From: an uncultured Oscillospiraceae bacterium | Lineage (GTDB): Bacteria; Bacillota; Clostridia; Oscillospirales; Oscillospiraceae | Assembly (NCBI GenBank): GCA_910578575.1 | Contig: CAJTQP010000057.1 | Span: 1-14,860 of the forward strand | Length of the DNA stretch: 14,860 nucleotides | Direction: 5' to 3' | Part shown: positions 13,825 through 14,860 of the stretch, piece by piece | Numbering within the stretch: the stretch's first letter is position 1 | How the letters are laid out: each line of letters begins with the position of its first letter | The notes under the pieces: model-generated | Seen by the model: the letters and a program-made list of their open reading frames with translations, nothing else | Databases searched by the model: none | Told to the model about the DNA's origin: nothing | Translations under genes and position numbers: made by a program

Positions 13825-14860
13825 TCAATACGCCAGCTTCTGACGCAGGTAGTCCTTCAATTCGGCGATGGGAATGCGCACCTGGTCCATGGTATCCCGG
13901 TCCCGGATGGTGACGCAGTGGTCGGCCTCTTCCGTGTCGCTGCCCACGGTCTGGAAGTCCACGGTGATGCAGAAGGGGGTGCCGATCTCGTCCTGGCGGC
14001 GGTAGCGCTTGCCGATGGACCCGGCGTCGTCGTAGTCCACCATGAACTCCTTGGAAAGCTCCGCTTGCAGCTCCTGGGCCTTCTCCCCCAGTTTTTTGCT
14101 CAGGGGCAGCACGGCGCACTTAAAGGGGGCCAGGGCGGGGTGGAGATGGAGGACGGTGCGGACATCGTCCTTGCCGTTCTTATCCTGGCCCACCACTTCC
14201 TCGTCGTAGGCGTCGATGAGGAAGGCCAGGGTCACCCGGTCCGCCCCCAGGGAGGGCTCGATGACGAAGGGGATGTAGTGCTCCCCGCTCTCCTGGTCGA
14301 AATAGGTCTGATCCTTGCCGGAGGTGGTCTGGTGGGCGGTGAGGTCATAGCTGGTGCGGCTGGCCACGCCCCACAGCTCCCCCCAGTCGGTGAAGGGGAA
14401 GGCGTATTCAAAGTCGGTGGTGGCGTTGGAGTAGTGGGACAGCTCCGCGGGCTCATGATCCCGCAGGCGCAGGTTCTTCTCCTGCATCCCCAGCTCATCT
14501 AACCACTTCTTGCAAAAGTCCTTCCAGTAGCTGAACCACTCCAGCTCCGTGCCGGGCTTGCAGAAGAACTCCAGCTCCATCTGCTCGAACTCACGGGTGC
14601 GGAAGGTGAAGTTGCCGGGGGTGATCTCATTGCGGAAGCTCTTGCCGATCTGGCACACGCCAAAGGGCAGCTTCTTGCGGGTGGTGCGCTGGACGTTCTG
14701 GAAGTTGACAAAGATCCCCTGGGCGGTCTCCGGGCGCAGGTACACGGTGTTCTTGGCGTCCTCGGTGACCCCCTGGAAGGTCTTGAACATCAGGTTGAAC
14801 TGGCGGATGTCCGTCCAGTTGTGCTTGCCGCAGGAGGGGCAGCAGATATCGTGCTCGTCA
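13825..14860 (-). CDS. glyS: Glycyl-tRNA synthetase, alpha2 type (5' end cut by window)
   Basis: The C-terminal 344 residues of a class II dimeric glycyl-tRNA synthetase, which charges tRNA-Gly with glycine. The frame is open to the window edge, so the first roughly 115 residues of a typical 460-residue enzyme are missing; the ATG at 14790 is internal. Near the edge is a zinc-knuckle half CCPSCGKHNWTD, then RQFNLMFKTFQG. LRPETAQGIF, FRNEITPGNF with RTREFEQMELEFF (motif 2), FEYAFPF and EPSLGADR (motif 3) follow, then the anticodon-binding domain (HPALAPFKCAVLPL to the end). This is the type also written GlyQS (COG0423), unrelated to the alpha2beta2 enzyme. The gap downstream (13513-13824) holds composite repeat copy 4 and no T-tailed terminator. 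Confidence 0.95.
   Translation of the reverse strand, partial: DEHDICCPSCGKHNWTDIRQFNLMFKTFQGVTEDAKNTVYLRPETAQGIFVNFQNVQRTTRKKLPFGVCQIGKSFRNEITPGNFTFRTREFEQMELEFFCKPGTELEWFSYWKDFCKKWLDELGMQEKNLRLRDHEPAELSHYSNATTDFEYAFPFTDWGELWGVASRTSYDLTAHQTTSGKDQTYFDQESGEHYIPFVIEPSLGADRVTLAFLIDAYDEEVVGQDKNGKDDVRTVLHLHPALAPFKCAVLPLSKKLGEKAQELQAELSKEFMVDYDDAGSIGKRYRRQDEIGTPFCITVDFQTVGSDTEEADHCVTIRDRDTMDQVRIPIAELKDYLRQKLAY

Noticed and set aside
11593..14502. 969-codon plus-strand frame
   Set aside because: Antisense to the LtaS-like gene and glyS, and it runs through composite repeat copy 4. A real gene would not read through a dispersed repeat and two conserved opposite genes.

Overview
The window is GC-rich DNA in which every convincing gene lies on the minus strand, so transcription runs from right to left. 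The gene set is an alpha2-type glycyl-tRNA synthetase, an LtaS-like membrane sulfatase, RecJ, a bifunctional Rel, a MurE-type ligase and an M16 peptidase, all with strong Shine-Dalgarno sites. Together with the style of the intergenic repeats this suggests a GC-rich member of the Clostridia, probably Oscillospiraceae (Flavonifractor, Intestinimonas or Pseudoflavonifractor-like). That placement is inference from gene content, not a database result.

Layout from right to left. 14860-13825: the C-terminal three quarters of glycyl-tRNA synthetase, cut by the window edge. 13512-11608: a lipoteichoic-acid-synthase-like enzyme, ended by a bidirectional hairpin terminator near 11538-11576. 11507-11268: a hairpin-rich, apparently non-coding stretch. 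11236-9110: recJ. 8788-6539: rel, for (p)ppGpp synthesis and hydrolysis. 6299-5094: an ATP-grasp ligase resembling the D-aspartate ligase family. 4682-3975: an aspartate/glutamate racemase. 3953-1569: a 794-residue protein joining a complete MurE-type Mur ligase to a complete ArgB-type acetylglutamate kinase. 1566-319: an M16 zinc peptidase, ended by a terminator at 273-314. 318-1: a strong minus-strand sigma-A promoter with an operator-like palindrome, firing out of the left edge.

The most interesting part is 1569-6299. A D-aspartate-ligase-like ATP-grasp enzyme, an Asp/Glu racemase and a MurE whose diaminopimelate-recognition motif (DNPR) is absent together look like a cassette for a non-standard peptidoglycan stem and cross-bridge: a diamino acid other than meso-DAP at position 3, with a D-amino acid branch. 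Fusion of that MurE to an ArgB kinase with its catalytic residues intact, an enzyme of ornithine/arginine synthesis, raises the idea that ornithine is the position-3 residue. This is a hypothesis and testable by muropeptide analysis.

The second theme is a composite intergenic repeat of about 145-160 bp found four times (4758-4910, 6377-6522, 8884-9038, 13615-13770). Each copy has a GC-rich hairpin at both ends; three of the four keep a central GGTTCACA/TGTGAACC inverted pair. It sits in four of the long gaps between co-directional genes, and one copy is inverted. A base pair in the end hairpins flips C-G to G-C with both arms changing together, which suggests the structure matters. Short tandem duplications abut two of the copies.
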